A DNA stretch of 64,000 nucleotides from Cylindrospermum sp. NIES-4074 (GTDB lineage: Bacteria > Cyanobacteriota > Cyanobacteriia > Cyanobacteriales > Nostocaceae). Shown piece after piece: positions 19,827-28,698 of this stretch (positions are counted from its first letter, which is position 1; every line of letters starts with the position of its first letter). The notes beneath the pieces are model-generated. The model had not been told where the DNA came from. It saw only the letters and a list, made by a program, of their open reading frames with translations, and made no database searches. A program made the translations under genes and the position numbers. Location of the stretch: assembly GCA_003994795.1 (NCBI GenBank), contig AP018269.1:1241345-1305344 (forward strand). Reading direction: 5' to 3'.

Positions 19827-20543
19827 TTACCAATCAATTAATTGGCGATCGCGAAAAATTCCCCCGCTAGCACTCCCATCAGGAAGTGTTGCTAACCAGA
19901 CAATGGTATCAACTCCTTGCTCTGGGGTTCGGGGTGCTTCTGGGCCACCCATATCAGTTTTTACCCAACCGGGGCAAGCTGAGTTAACTAAAATATTGGT
20001 GTCTTTTAATTCGCTGGACAAAATTCGTGTTAGGGCATTTAAAGCCGTTTTAGAAATCCGATATGCAGGCGCACCAGCTTGCATATTTGTCAACTGTCCC
20101 ATACCTGAAGAAACATTCACGATTCTGCCGTAATTCTGTTCTTTCATTAACGGAACTAACGCCTGAGTCACTCGCAAAACGCCATAAAGATTGGTTTCTA
20201 GTGTTTGTTGCAATGTGTCAATTTTAGTATTAAAAATGCTATCTTCTTCTGTACGCAAATCTAATGCTATACCTGCATTATTCACTAAAACGTCAAGTTT
20301 ACCAAATTGCTGGCGGATGAATTCGGCTAATTTTTGACTACTTTCTTCACTGGTGACATCTAGGGGATGAGAAATTACATCCAAGCCTTCATTTTGTAAC
20401 TGCAAAGCGGCAGTTTTGCCTTTTGATTCATCCCGACTAGTGATAATTACTTGATATCCCTGTTTAGCTAATTGGCGAGAAGCTTCAAATCCTAAACCGC
20501 GATTTGCACCAGTAACTACAGCAACTTTTTTTGTGGGATTCAT
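19827..20543 (-). CDS. Short-chain dehydrogenase/reductase
   Basis: 238 residues from ATG 20543. Classical SDR features: nucleotide-binding TGANRGLG (residues 12-19), NNAG, catalytic Ser in NVSSGMG and the YRISK pair, then CPGWVKTDMGG. This arrangement resembles carbonyl reductase-like SDRs that use NADP(H). Substrate is unknown. It is 26 bases from the VOC-protein gene upstream on the same strand, so the two may be co-transcribed. Confidence 0.9.
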   Translation of the reverse strand: MNPTKKVAVVTGANRGLGFEASRQLAKQGYQVIITSRDESKGKTAALQLQNEGLDVISHPLDVTSEESSQKLAEFIRQQFGKLDVLVNNAGIALDLRTEEDSIFNTKIDTLQQTLETNLYGVLRVTQALVPLMKEQNYGRIVNVSSGMGQLTNMQAGAPAYRISKTALNALTRILSSELKDTNILVNSACPGWVKTDMGGPEAPRTPEQGVDTIVWLATLPDGSASGGIFRDRQLIDW

Positions 20544-20569
20544 TTTTCTATCATCCTGTTGAAAATCAC

Positions 20570-20965
20570 TTATTTAAGTACGTAATCTGGCTGATATTCA
20601 ACTAGTTCAATTTCGTTATCATCTGGATCGTTAACGTAAATTCTGTGCTTGGTTTCTGGTGCTGTCAATGTGTAATATTCTATGCCTTTTGCTTCTAGTA
20701 AGTTCAACATACTTTCGCCATCTTTAATTACAAAGCCAATGTGATTAATCCCAATATTATCATAGGCATGATGTACCCGTTCTTGCCCCGGAGTATGATT
20801 GAGAGCCAGGTAAAATTGGTTGTTGCCAAAATGTATCCACTTTCGCCCGTCAAATATCCCCTCAGCGCGGACATACCAATCAGGAAATAGTGTTTGGTAA
20901 AATTTCTTAGCCGCTTCTATATCTTTACATGATAGATTAATATGCTCAAAGCGAATAAAATTCAT
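20570..20965 (-). CDS. VOC superfamily (glyoxalase/dioxygenase-like) protein
   Basis: 131 residues from ATG 20965. It has the two beta-alpha-beta modules of the vicinal oxygen chelate fold: RFEHINLSCKDIEAAKKFYQ at the start, with a candidate metal-binding His, and GINHIGFVIKDGESMLNLL in the middle, ending in RIYVNDPDDNEIELVEY with a candidate metal Glu. Members act as lyases, dioxygenases or resistance proteins; substrate cannot be read. Likely in a two-gene unit with the following SDR. Confidence 0.88.
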   Translation of the reverse strand: MNFIRFEHINLSCKDIEAAKKFYQTLFPDWYVRAEGIFDGRKWIHFGNNQFYLALNHTPGQERVHHAYDNIGINHIGFVIKDGESMLNLLEAKGIEYYTLTAPETKHRIYVNDPDDNEIELVEYQPDYVLK

Positions 20966-21370
20966 ATCTGGCTCTCTTTTTGGGGGAAAAATTCAAAAAA
21001 TGCAATTTTCATCAATTAATGTTCGGCATCCAATAGGGACAAAATTACTGCTCTTAATCATCCTCAAAAAGGTGACGATTAAGTTTATTTAAGTGCCAAT
21101 ATGAAACTAAGAATGAGATAAATTTACTTAATACTCACGACGGATGAATGTGGCAAGTCCTGTTTCTAAAATGGCGATCGCACTGTTCACCAATATCTCC
21201 ACACATGGGGTTACTGTTCTCAATCTACTTAAATAAATCATAATCGAAATGACTATGAGTTGCAAGTAAAATAAAAAAAATCGCAGATGTTGTCTCACCT
21301 GCGGCTTTCAAAGATATAACTTAGGGTAGATGAATAATTTCACAACTTAGTTTTTTAAACATCAATAGTT
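20966..21370. other. Intergenic region with a terminator for the upstream SDR gene
   Basis: The 405-base gap contains one intrinsic terminator (given separately) and a HIP1 site; no gene is visible. Short ATTTAAGT words repeat around 21085-21235. Confidence 0.5.
21272..21304 (-). terminator. Intrinsic terminator of the minus-strand SDR gene
   Basis: Read on the minus strand, CGCAGGTG (21303-21296) pairs with CATCTGCG (21289-21282) with one wobble or mismatch, followed by a run of eight T (21281-21273 complement). It lies about 67 bases past the stop of the SDR gene. Confidence 0.8.
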
Positions 21371-22144
21371 TTATGTGCGTCGGTTAACTAAGGTAGCGCC
21401 GGCTTGATCAACTGGCATCAATACCACTTCGTTAATATTGACATGAGGCGATCGCGTGACGCAGAAAAAGATCACATCAGCCACATCATCGGGAGTCAAG
21501 GGTGTAACTCCTTGATAAACCCGTTCTGCGCGTTCAGTATCACCACGAAACCGCACTTCACTAAATTCTGTTTCCACCATTCCAGGGTCAACGGATGTTA
21601 CCCGCACAGGGGTTCCCAACAAGTCTTGTTTTAAGCCTTCAGAAATCGCCCTGACAGCGGCTTTCGTGCCACAGTAGACATTACCACCGGGATAGGTTTG
21701 ATGTCCAGCGATGGAACCCAAATTGACCACATGACCGCGACCACGGTTTACCATTCCGGGAACCACATAGCGGGTGAGGTAAAGCAAACCCTTAATGTTG
21801 GTGTCAATCATTTCTTCCCAGTCTTGAAAATCGCCTGTGTGCAACTTTTCCAAACCCCGACTCAGACCAGCGTTGTTAATCAGAATGTCGATTTCCGACC
21901 AGTCAGGGGGTAAATTAGAGATAGCGGATTCAACAGCCAAGCGATCGCGCACATCCAGTTGCAATAAATGAATTTCTACACCAAATATTTGATTTAGTTC
22001 ATCTGCTAGCTGTTGCAAACGTTCCAAGCGACGTGCCGCTAAAATTAATTTTGCACCCTCACGAGCAAAAATCCTAGCGCAAGCAGCACCAATACCACTG
22101 CTTGCACCAGTGATTAAAACAATTTGATTATTTAAAGAAATCAT
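21371..22144 (-). CDS. Short-chain dehydrogenase/reductase, YdfG-like
   Basis: 257 residues from ATG 22144. TGASSGIGAACARIF is the NAD(P)-binding loop with a following AARRLERL segment that indicates NADP preference; NNAGLSRG, NLGSIAGHQTYPGG and YCGTKAAVR provide the catalytic Asn-Ser-Tyr-Lys set. The closest family I can name by pattern is the NADP-dependent 3-hydroxy acid dehydrogenase (YdfG) group. Substrate unproven. Its upstream side carries a dense tandem-repeat region. Confidence 0.9.
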   Translation of the reverse strand: MISLNNQIVLITGASSGIGAACARIFAREGAKLILAARRLERLQQLADELNQIFGVEIHLLQLDVRDRLAVESAISNLPPDWSEIDILINNAGLSRGLEKLHTGDFQDWEEMIDTNIKGLLYLTRYVVPGMVNRGRGHVVNLGSIAGHQTYPGGNVYCGTKAAVRAISEGLKQDLLGTPVRVTSVDPGMVETEFSEVRFRGDTERAERVYQGVTPLTPDDVADVIFFCVTRSPHVNINEVVLMPVDQAGATLVNRRT

Positions 22145-22177
22145 TGTGTGTCAAAAGTCAATAGTCATTGTCCGAAA

Positions 22178-22430
22178 CAGTGCTGAGTGCTGAGTAACGA
22201 GTGCTGAGTAACGAGTGCTGAGTAACGAGTGCTGAGTAACGAGTGCTGAGTAACGAGTGCTGAGTGCTGAGTAATAAGTTATAGCAACCTTCTCGGCGGT
22301 TAGGACTATGTTGATTACTCAACACCTTGAAACAACTGGGTTTATACTCAGCCTTCAGCACTCAGCCTTCAGCACTCAGCACTCAGCCTTCAGCACTCAG
22401 CACTCAGCACTCCACACTCAGCACTCCTGA
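22178..22430. repeat. Tandem repeats flanking a ~70-bp dispersed repeat
   Basis: About five copies of a 14-mer GAGTGCTGAGTAAC occupy 22178-22273 and CAGCACTCAGCCTT words occupy about 22350-22426. Between them (about 22281-22350) is a unit beginning AGCAACCTTCTCGGCGGTTA and ending GGGTTTATACTCAG. The same unit, with a handful of changes, is at about 52003-52075, also beside CAGCACT words. Confidence 0.85.
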
Positions 22431-22432
22431 AA

Positions 22433-23221
22433 CTACTTCTTCACCACTTGCAAACGCTGAGTAATCATAGTCATCCCATCACCCCGCAGAATTACTGCTG
22501 AAATCCATTGACTACCGGGGGTTTTGGGTGCGAGTCCCACCTTAAAAAGTCCCCCAGATGTCAGTAATTCCAAATCTACAGGAGTGGGGTTGAGATATTT
22601 ATCTGCTTGGATGGGTTCTTCTAGCGCCGTTCCCAGCAAATAATCATCCCCCAATGGTTCTTGGACAATGGCATCAAAATTATACTTCTGCCCGACTTTT
22701 ACCTGTTGTGGTAATTTGATATCAACTTGAGGAGGCTTGCTACCAGAAGTCAGCAGGGTGCGTTCAGATAAAATGTCTTGTTGAAGGATTTTTGCACCTG
22801 TAACCCGCTGACGGGATGTGATTGTAGCATTGAAAGTCAAATTATTATTGTTAGAAGAGGGTAAGCCAGTGATGTTGGTGACTGTTTCGGCGATAATGGC
22901 ATTACCTTCAGATTTCCAAGATTGCAACTGTGTGTTGTAGCGCAATTTAGGATATCGCTGCCAGAGTGAAGCTAGGGATTTTTCTAGAGTCTGACGGTTT
23001 AAGCCATCTCCATTAGTGAAGTTGGCATCGTAGAATTGGATCACCCCTTTCACATCTCCCTGATTGGCGGCTGTGTCGATTTGCGTCAACAGGTTTTTGA
23101 GTTCGGGGGGTGCATTTTCGGGTGTGCTGGCTTGAGCAAATTGCCAACTACTAGTTATACCAATGGTTAGTAAAAATACACTCAAGGAAATGCTGGCGGG
23201 AAAGTTTGTGTGGCGTTTCAT
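22433..23221 (-). CDS. Exported NTF2-like hypothetical protein
   Basis: ATG 23221 is preferred (262 residues, MKRHTNFPASISLSVFLLTIG...AQAS), which gives a standard signal peptide; the frame extends eight codons further upstream. The mature N-terminal part (APPELKNLLTQIDTAANQGDVKGVIQFYDANF) resembles the SnoaL/NTF2-like fold start, with a helix pair and 'FYDANF' pattern; the C-terminal part is beta-rich (VDIKLPQQVKVGQKYNF onward). No catalytic role can be read. It is divergent from murG with 107 bases between. Confidence 0.75.
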   Translation of the reverse strand: MKRHTNFPASISLSVFLLTIGITSSWQFAQASTPENAPPELKNLLTQIDTAANQGDVKGVIQFYDANFTNGDGLNRQTLEKSLASLWQRYPKLRYNTQLQSWKSEGNAIIAETVTNITGLPSSNNNNLTFNATITSRQRVTGAKILQQDILSERTLLTSGSKPPQVDIKLPQQVKVGQKYNFDAIVQEPLGDDYLLGTALEEPIQADKYLNPTPVDLELLTSGGLFKVGLAPKTPGSQWISAVILRGDGMTMITQRLQVVKK

Positions 23222-23328
23222 TAATAAAGCAATAATGTTAGTCATTGTCAGAGTTTACTGATTTGATTAGAGAAGGCAAGGAAATTGTTTTATCTTAGTT
23301 AAGCTAGGCGCTAAATGGAATAGCACTG

Positions 23329-24402
23329 ATGGCAAATGCACCAATACGATTACTAATAGCGGCCAGTGGGACTGGTGGACACTTGTTTCCCGCGATCGCA
23401 CTGGCACAAAAACTGCCAGAATATGAAATTGAATGGCTAGGGGTTCCTGATCGGCTGGAAAATCAGCTTGTCCCTAAAGAGTATCCTTTGAATACTATTG
23501 CAGTGGCTGGGTTTCAACAAGGGTTTGGACTTTCTTCTCTCCTGGTTTTGGGTAAGTTGCTTGGTTCGATTTTGGCAGTTAGACGACTCTTGAAAAAAGG
23601 TAATTTTCAAGGAGTATTCACCACAGGGGGTTATATCGCAGGGCCAGCAGTGATTGCGGCGCGATCGCTAGGTTTACCTGTCGTTTTCCACGAATCTAAC
23701 GCTTTACCTGGTAAGGTAACACGCTTTTTTGGGCCTTGGTGTAGTATGGTGGCGGTAGGATTTGATGTTGCTGCTAAATATTTACCCCGTGCTAAAAGTG
23801 TTTGCGTGGGTACTCCCGTGCGATCGCAATTTTTAGACAGCCAAAATCATCCCAGTCTAGATTTAGCCATTCCTGATGGTGTTCCCTTAATTGTGGTATT
23901 TGGTGGTAGTCAAGGTGCTGTGGGGATTAATAAATTAGTCCGCGAAGCTGCACCGACTTGGTTTGAGGCTGGTGCTTATGTAGTGCATTTAACTGGTGAT
24001 AAAGACCCAGAAGCCCAAAGCTTGCAACATCCCCAGTATATCTCTTTGCCGTTTTACAACGATATGGCGCCATTATTGCGACGAGCAAATTTAGCAATTA
24101 GTCGTTCTGGTGCGGGAAGCTTGACAGAATTGGCAATATGTGGTGTACCAGCGATTTTGATTCCTTACCCTTTTGCGGCAGAAGACCATCAATCTTACAA
24201 TGCAGAGGTGTTTACTAAGGTTGGTGCGGCGTTAATGTTTCAGCAATCAGCATTGACGGCGGATATTTTGCAAACTCAGGTTTTGAATTTGTTGCGATCG
24301 CCTGATGAATTGGCGAAGATGGGAGAGTTGGCAAAGGCGATCGCTGTTCCTGAAAGTGCTGAGAAATTGGCGTCTTTGGTCAGGGAAGTTGTGGAGAGTT
24401 AG
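23329..24402 (+). CDS. murG: UDP-GlcNAc:lipid I N-acetylglucosaminyltransferase
   Basis: 357 residues from ATG 23329. MurG G-loops are present: LLIAASGTGGHLFPA near the start, then VVFGGSQGAVGINKL and LAISRSGAGSLTELAICGVPAILIPYPFAAEDHQ in the UDP-GlcNAc-binding C-terminal domain. MurG makes lipid II on the inner face of the cytoplasmic membrane. Length is normal. Its last ~47 bases are duplicated imperfectly about 126 bases further on, outside the gene. Confidence 0.96.
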   Translation: MANAPIRLLIAASGTGGHLFPAIALAQKLPEYEIEWLGVPDRLENQLVPKEYPLNTIAVAGFQQGFGLSSLLVLGKLLGSILAVRRLLKKGNFQGVFTTGGYIAGPAVIAARSLGLPVVFHESNALPGKVTRFFGPWCSMVAVGFDVAAKYLPRAKSVCVGTPVRSQFLDSQNHPSLDLAIPDGVPLIVVFGGSQGAVGINKLVREAAPTWFEAGAYVVHLTGDKDPEAQSLQHPQYISLPFYNDMAPLLRRANLAISRSGAGSLTELAICGVPAILIPYPFAAEDHQSYNAEVFTKVGAALMFQQSALTADILQTQVLNLLRSPDELAKMGELAKAIAVPESAEKLASLVREVVES

Positions 24403-24409
24403 GAAGTTA

Positions 24410-24530
24410 ACTTTTTTGTCTCACGCAAAGACGCAAAGGCGCGGAGGAGAAGGAAGAGGAGGGACGGCGCTGTTTTTGAAAGTGCTGAGAAACTGGCGTT
24501 TTTGGTGTGGGAAGTGGTGGAGACGAGGGG
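24410..24530. repeat. Dispersed GCAAAGACGCAAAGG repeat plus duplicated murG 3' end
   Basis: 24421-24445 carries the ACGCAAAGACGCAAAGGCGC word that recurs inside the 93-bp MITE and, as CGCAGAGGCGCAGAG, inside chlH at 36401-36440. From 24477 to 24523 the sequence repeats the 3' end of murG (24351-24397) with a few mismatches, so a segmental duplication brackets the repeat. Confidence 0.7.
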
Positions 24531-24983
24531 TGTAAGATGATGTGGAGAATATGCACCCCTTATGGTTTTTTTATGCGGCGTAGCTGGATGCTTTCCAGAG
24601 TAGAGAAAATACCATCTTATTGATAATAGCCGCCAAGCGATCGCGAATTTCCCCAGTATTTGGGTCTTCTGATAATTGAGTTGGGTATAATCCGGTGAGT
24701 GCTTGGATAGCAATTATTCCCAAAGCATAAATATCACTGTTGGGCCGTGGTTTACCTTGTCCCTGTTCCGCCGGCATATAACCAGGAGTGCCAATAGCTA
24801 CAGTAGCACTCATTTGTTCTGGATTTATGACCATTGGCGACCGTAATTGCTTAACTGCACCAAAATCAATCAATACTAACTTGCCATCTTTCAGTCGTCT
24901 AATTAAGTTATCAGGTTTGAGATCCCGATGAATGACGCCGTAGCTGTGAACAAAATCTAAAATACCCAAAACATCTTGCAGTA

Positions 24984-25224
24984 TAGGACTTACGCAAAAA
25001 CTCTCCCAAACTCTTATTCCTCTGTGTTCTCTGTGCGACGGCAGTCGCTACAACGGGGGGAACCCCCGCAACGCGCTGCCTCCTCTGCGGTAGCCTACGG
25101 CAAGCCCTACGGGTTCACCAGTCGCTCATGGGGGAAACCCCCTTCGCGCAGCGTCTCGTAGAGAAGACCGCGCTAGTTCACCGCTCCGCGTCTACGTTTT
25201 TTCATGATGAAAGCGTAAGTCCTG
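24984..25224. mobile_element. Enlarged (241-bp) copy of the 93-bp MITE, inserted in the kinase
   Basis: Terminal inverted repeats TAGGACTTACGC and GCGTAAGTCCTG, flanked by AGTA at 24980-24983 and 25225-25228. The outer parts match the 93-bp copies, but the middle holds about 148 extra bases composed of GC-rich palindromes, among them a 41-base hairpin at 25040-25080 that also occurs in tsaB (49468-49508, opposite orientation). Confidence 0.85.
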
Positions 25225-25385
25225 AGTAATTCAATAACTTGGCTTTCAGTCCAGCGTTCACCTGATAAAATTTCGCTGCTGAGTGCATGACCTTCAATAA
25301 AATCTTGCACCAAGTAAAACTCTGCATCTTCTTCAAAGTAAGCCAGGGGTCTAGGAATCTGGTTATGATCTCCTAACTTTTCTAA

Positions 25386-25553
25386 GGGAACTCCAACAAA
25401 TAAATTATCCAATCTTGTGGGATGGGCGTCCCGCCCGTCCAATAAACTGGGCGGGCTAGAAGCCCAACGCCACTTGCTACAACTCTGGAAACCAGAGCAA
25501 CGCAGTGGCTCCCCCACAAGAATTAGTTGGATATTTTTTTAGTTGGAACTCCC
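25386..25553. mobile_element. 168-bp MITE with 3-bp TAA duplication, inserted in the kinase
   Basis: The ends GGGAACTCCAAC and (complement of) GGGAGTTCCAAC continue as an imperfect inverted repeat of about 40 bases (including ATTATCCAA...TCTTGTGGG). TAA lies at 25383-25385 and 25554-25556. The interior contains hairpins such as GGGCGTCCCGCCC and CACTTGC...GCAGTG. It is unrelated to the 93-bp family and has no coding capacity. Confidence 0.85.
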
Positions 25554-25997
25554 TAAGGTTTCTGCTTCGCTGTAAAAGAGGCGTCTGGCGATTTGCAGGT
25601 GATTGGGATCGTTACTAACAGGCTGAAGACGCTTAACAACACATCTAGGGTTGCCTATGCGCCGCATATCTTCAGCAATATAGGTTTCTCCAAATCCCCC
25701 TGCACTCAGGACTTGGACTATTTTGTAACGTCGGTCTAGTAACTTCCCTAACATGATGCTGGTAGTATCAGTTTCTACTAACTTATCTTGACACAGGATT
25801 GCTTCAGGTCGCATTTGCTCTTGTCAATCCTGCTGAGTCACTCAAACTTATTACACCATTTGCTCAATAAAGTCTATCACCGTACAAAAACCTCTAAGTT
25901 CTGGGAAATAATGATCCCCATGATCCCCAGGGGGTCACAGCCCTGGTATCATAAAAATACGAAACCAAATATTACACCTTCACTTAGAGTAAACCAA

Positions 25998-26483
25998 ATG
26001 CTTACCAGTAGCTTTCTGAAACAATTAACCTATTATCCTCTGATAGCTTCATTGCTCATAGCGCTAGTAGGATATTCTGATATTGCTCCAGGTTTCAAAA
26101 ACCGGGTGAAGATGGGTATAAATTCCTCACAACCGTTAGCTATATTAGACAAACCTGGGGCTGTGAATGTCGCTCAAACTACCATAGGAATTGATGAAAA
26201 AACAGCCCTAAACTCGGTTTGGAATTTACCACAAGTACGACGCAAAGCTAGAGAAATTGAGAAACTGTCTAAAGGACGTATCCGGGTGGCATCTGCTGTT
26301 GATAGTTCTCCTACAGAGTCGGCCCCTTACTATACAGTTCTCGTATTTGAGATTCATCCAGACAAATCTAAAGACACCATTTATTGGTTTCGCGTCTTAA
26401 GTTCCAATGGTGAGATTCAGGTTCTAGATTTGATCCGCAATGAATACATATCTTTGAGCAAGTGGAATCCTGATGGGCGTTGA
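25998..26483 (+). CDS. Hypothetical membrane-anchored or exported protein
   Basis: ATG 25998 is chosen (161 residues); the longer frame from 25788 overlaps the kinase start on the other strand and a palindromic repeat (about 25910-25952), so the extra 70 codons are probably not native. A hydrophobic segment (LTYYPLIASLLIALVGYSDIA, two parts) lies at residues 10-30. The rest resembles a small beta-rich periplasmic domain (KGRIRVASAVDSSP, YYTVLVFEIHPDKS, FRVLSSNGEIQVLDL). Family not recognised. Confidence 0.6.
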   Translation: MLTSSFLKQLTYYPLIASLLIALVGYSDIAPGFKNRVKMGINSSQPLAILDKPGAVNVAQTTIGIDEKTALNSVWNLPQVRRKAREIEKLSKGRIRVASAVDSSPTESAPYYTVLVFEIHPDKSKDTIYWFRVLSSNGEIQVLDLIRNEYISLSKWNPDGR

Positions 26484-26719
26484 TGTGGCTTTTACCGTAA
26501 GCATTCAGCTTGTAGCTTCAAGCTATCAGCAATTTTCAAGAATTTATGAGCATTTTGACAAAGAGATTACTAATTAAGTTGGGTGTAAGTTTCCCCAACG
26601 CAAAACCCTTAAAATCAGTCTAAAAACTGGTTTTAGCTGACCGCTGAAGTGCTGAATGCTTACCTTTTGCCTTTGCGCTACAACTGGTTAAAGGACTATT
26701 TGCAGATTTAATCAACTCT

Positions 26720-26956
26720 ATGTCTGAACAAAAGCCGATAAATCCCTGGAACTACAAACCTTGGTGGTGTCAACCTTGGTCTATATTGCTCACAGGTGTG
26801 ACGTTGATTAGTGGTAGCTGGTTAGTATTTAAGATTATTTGGCTAACTGCGATTATTGCCATCCCCTTATTGATTTGGATGGGGTTTTTCTTGTTAATCT
26901 GGCCACAACTGATGATTCGCAGCGGTGTTTTGGAATCTGATCAAGATGTGGTTTGA
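26720..26956 (+). CDS. Small tryptophan-rich membrane protein
   Basis: 78 residues from ATG 26720. The start NPWNYKPWWCQPWSILLTG is tryptophan-rich and is followed by two close hydrophobic spans (ILLTGVTLISGSWLVFKII and TAIIAIPLLIWMGFFLLIW), with a short acidic tail. I believe this type of small protein is widespread in cyanobacteria but I cannot name a function. Upstream spacing and composition are compatible with a real gene. Confidence 0.75.
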   Translation: MSEQKPINPWNYKPWWCQPWSILLTGVTLISGSWLVFKIIWLTAIIAIPLLIWMGFFLLIWPQLMIRSGVLESDQDVV

Positions 26957-27008
26957 AAAAATTAATTTTGGGCATGGGGAAAATTAATCACCCATTACCC
27001 GTTAAAAC

Positions 27009-27599
27009 TTAATTTACTACTTGACTCCCATGACTGCGGGGGTCATCTTGATTATCTACTGGTGCTACTGAGGCAGAAAATTTGGAAACTTGCCCGTTAG
27101 CTTTCGCATAGGGGAGAGTAGTACCAGCAACCAAAGCATCTAAATTACCTGCCATCACTGTACGCGGTAAATCACCGATCGCTTCAGCTATGGTTTCCGC
27201 ATTCTTACTCAAATACACAAAATGAGGAATTCCATCTACCCGATATTTCAACATTTCCGGCAACCATTTGGTATTATCCACATTTAGCATCACAAAATTC
27301 AGCTTGTCACCATACTGGGTTTCCAATTCAGCCATATCTGGGGCCATTTTTTGGCAAACAGTACACCAATCAGCATAAAACTCTACTAGGGATGGTTTAC
27401 CGTTGCTTACAGCTAGTTCTAGGGGTGTAGAGGCTTCAGCTAACTTGGGGAGAGAAACAGAGGTTGTCTCGCTTCGCAGTCCCAAAAATAAGGCTACGCT
27501 AAGAGCGATCGCTACTATGGCAATTAAGAAATTCCTGACACGCCCTCCAATCGGAGATTCTGGTTGGGCGGAAGAATTGACAGGTGCGTCTGTACTCAT
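27009..27599 (-). CDS. txlA: Membrane-anchored thioredoxin-like protein TxlA
   Basis: 196 residues from ATG 27599. An N-terminal membrane anchor (FLIAIVAIALSVALFLGL, about residues 24-41) precedes a thioredoxin fold with the redox motif WCTVC (Cys79 and Cys82) in EFYADWCTVCQKMAP and a cis-proline region GIPHFVYL. This is the TxlA/HCF164-type domain, which in cyanobacteria and chloroplasts works on the lumenal side of thylakoid membranes in cytochrome assembly and redox relay. Length and layout fit. Confidence 0.9.
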   Translation of the reverse strand: MSTDAPVNSSAQPESPIGGRVRNFLIAIVAIALSVALFLGLRSETTSVSLPKLAEASTPLELAVSNGKPSLVEFYADWCTVCQKMAPDMAELETQYGDKLNFVMLNVDNTKWLPEMLKYRVDGIPHFVYLSKNAETIAEAIGDLPRTVMAGNLDALVAGTTLPYAKANGQVSKFSASVAPVDNQDDPRSHGSQVVN

Positions 27600-27715
27600 A
27601 ACAAATTTATTAAAACATATTAAGGGCTGTCATTATTTAGTTTAACTCTCTATGCCTTTGCAGTTCGTCAAAACGCCCATACGCTACAACTGAAATACAC
27701 CCTAATCCCCACCCC

Positions 27716-28120
27716 ATGAAAAAACGAGTTACCCTCACCTTTCCCAAACGCGCCATTCAAATGCCAGTTACTTACCGACTAGCAAAGGATTTCAACGTCG
27801 CTGCCAATATTATCCGCGCTCAAGTTGCCCCAAATCAAATCGGTAAGCTGGTTGTGGAACTATTGGGAGATATCGATCAGTTAGATGCAGCTATTGAGTG
27901 GATGCGATCGCAGCATATCAATGTTTCCCATACCTTGGGTGAAATTGTCATTGATGAAGATGTCTGTGTTCACTGTGGCTTGTGTACTGGAGTCTGCCCT
28001 ACAGAAGCCCTCAGCCTGAATCCAGAGACATATAAACTCACATTTACGCGATCGCGTTGCATCGTCTGCGAACAGTGTATCCCCACATGTCCAGTCCAGG
28101 CTATCTCCACTAATCTCTAA
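27716..28120 (+). CDS. NIL domain-4Fe4S ferredoxin
   Basis: 134 residues from ATG 27716. The N-terminal ~75 residues form a NIL-type domain (VTYRLAKDFNVAANIIRAQVAPNQIG spread over residues 18-44, substrate-binding domain seen in methionine transporters) and the C-terminus has two CxxCxxCxxxCP motifs (CVHCGLCTGVCP and CIVCEQCIPTCP), binding two [4Fe-4S] clusters. Such NIL-ferredoxins occur in cyanobacteria and plants' relatives and are proposed to act in sulfur or methionine-linked redox steps; the role here is unproven. Confidence 0.9.
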   Translation: MKKRVTLTFPKRAIQMPVTYRLAKDFNVAANIIRAQVAPNQIGKLVVELLGDIDQLDAAIEWMRSQHINVSHTLGEIVIDEDVCVHCGLCTGVCPTEALSLNPETYKLTFTRSRCIVCEQCIPTCPVQAISTNL

Positions 28121-28698
28121 GCCACTGAAATTCGCCCAAAATTGTTAATAGTTAGTCAGCGGTTTTATCTGATATGGAAATCCATTTTGATTTATGTATC
28201 CCTCACGAAAGGCGTAGCCATACTTACTCGTAGAGGTGGAGAAATCTTAACAGGAAAAAAGGGGGAAAAGGCAGATGGATGTGTAGGTTGTTTGTTCAAA
28301 AATCAGATAGGATTCCTATATTAACCATCAGCATTGCTTATTTTCATGCTTAATTTTTTTAATATAATTTATTGTATTGGCTACCAAAACATATTTTTAG
28401 AAAATTGTCCAGTATCCAAGGTTAGTTAAAAGTAACACGCAACCAGGATAAATTGTCATAAATATACAGATCAATAAATATCACTTTTTGCCTAATCTCA
28501 CATTTTGTAACAATAAAAATTGATATATTTTTATTACTCAGTATCAAGCTATAACCCTTGATTTAGCGATAAATTTCCTAAAAATAAGGTAGCAAAATCA
28601 CATAGATTTTTACGTATTATAATTTTGTACGGAGATGTGCAAGATAAAAGAAATGCTATGATGCAAGCACCAAATTAGGTATTTCATTGTTCTAAATT
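28121..28698. other. Intergenic AT-rich region
   Basis: Nearly 580 bases without a convincing gene. A 60-codon frame at 28142-28324 has poor composition and no ribosome binding site. A short fragment CCCTCACGAAAGGCGTAGCC near 28200 is a typical dispersed cyanobacterial repeat word. The rest is AT-rich and featureless. Confidence 0.45.

Larger units (their letters stand above)
24571..25754 (-). pseudogene. Serine/threonine protein kinase broken by two mobile repeats
   Basis: Three collinear minus-strand pieces make one Pkn2-type kinase: N-lobe from ATG 25754 (LDRRYKIVQVLSAGGFGETY, glycine loop), a middle piece (KLGDHNQIPRPLAYFEEDAEFYLVQDF spread over ~50 codons) and the catalytic lobe (VIHRDLKPDN, LIDFGAVKQL, GTPGYMPAEQ, activation segment). 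A 168-bp element (25386-25553) interrupts between ETL and EKLG, and a 241-bp element (24984-25224) between IELL and QDVLG. Removing each element with one target copy restores an uninterrupted reading frame at the junction. The 3' end is also abnormal: after LAAIINKMV the frame ends in an unrelated tail and stops. Not expected to give an active kinase. Confidence 0.92.

Noticed and set aside
22158..22361. 67-codon minus-strand ORF over the tandem repeat
   Set aside because: Translation of the repeat words only; no independent coding evidence.
28142..28324. 60-codon + strand ORF after the NIL-ferredoxin
   Set aside because: Contains a dispersed repeat word, no ribosome binding site and no domain-like pattern.
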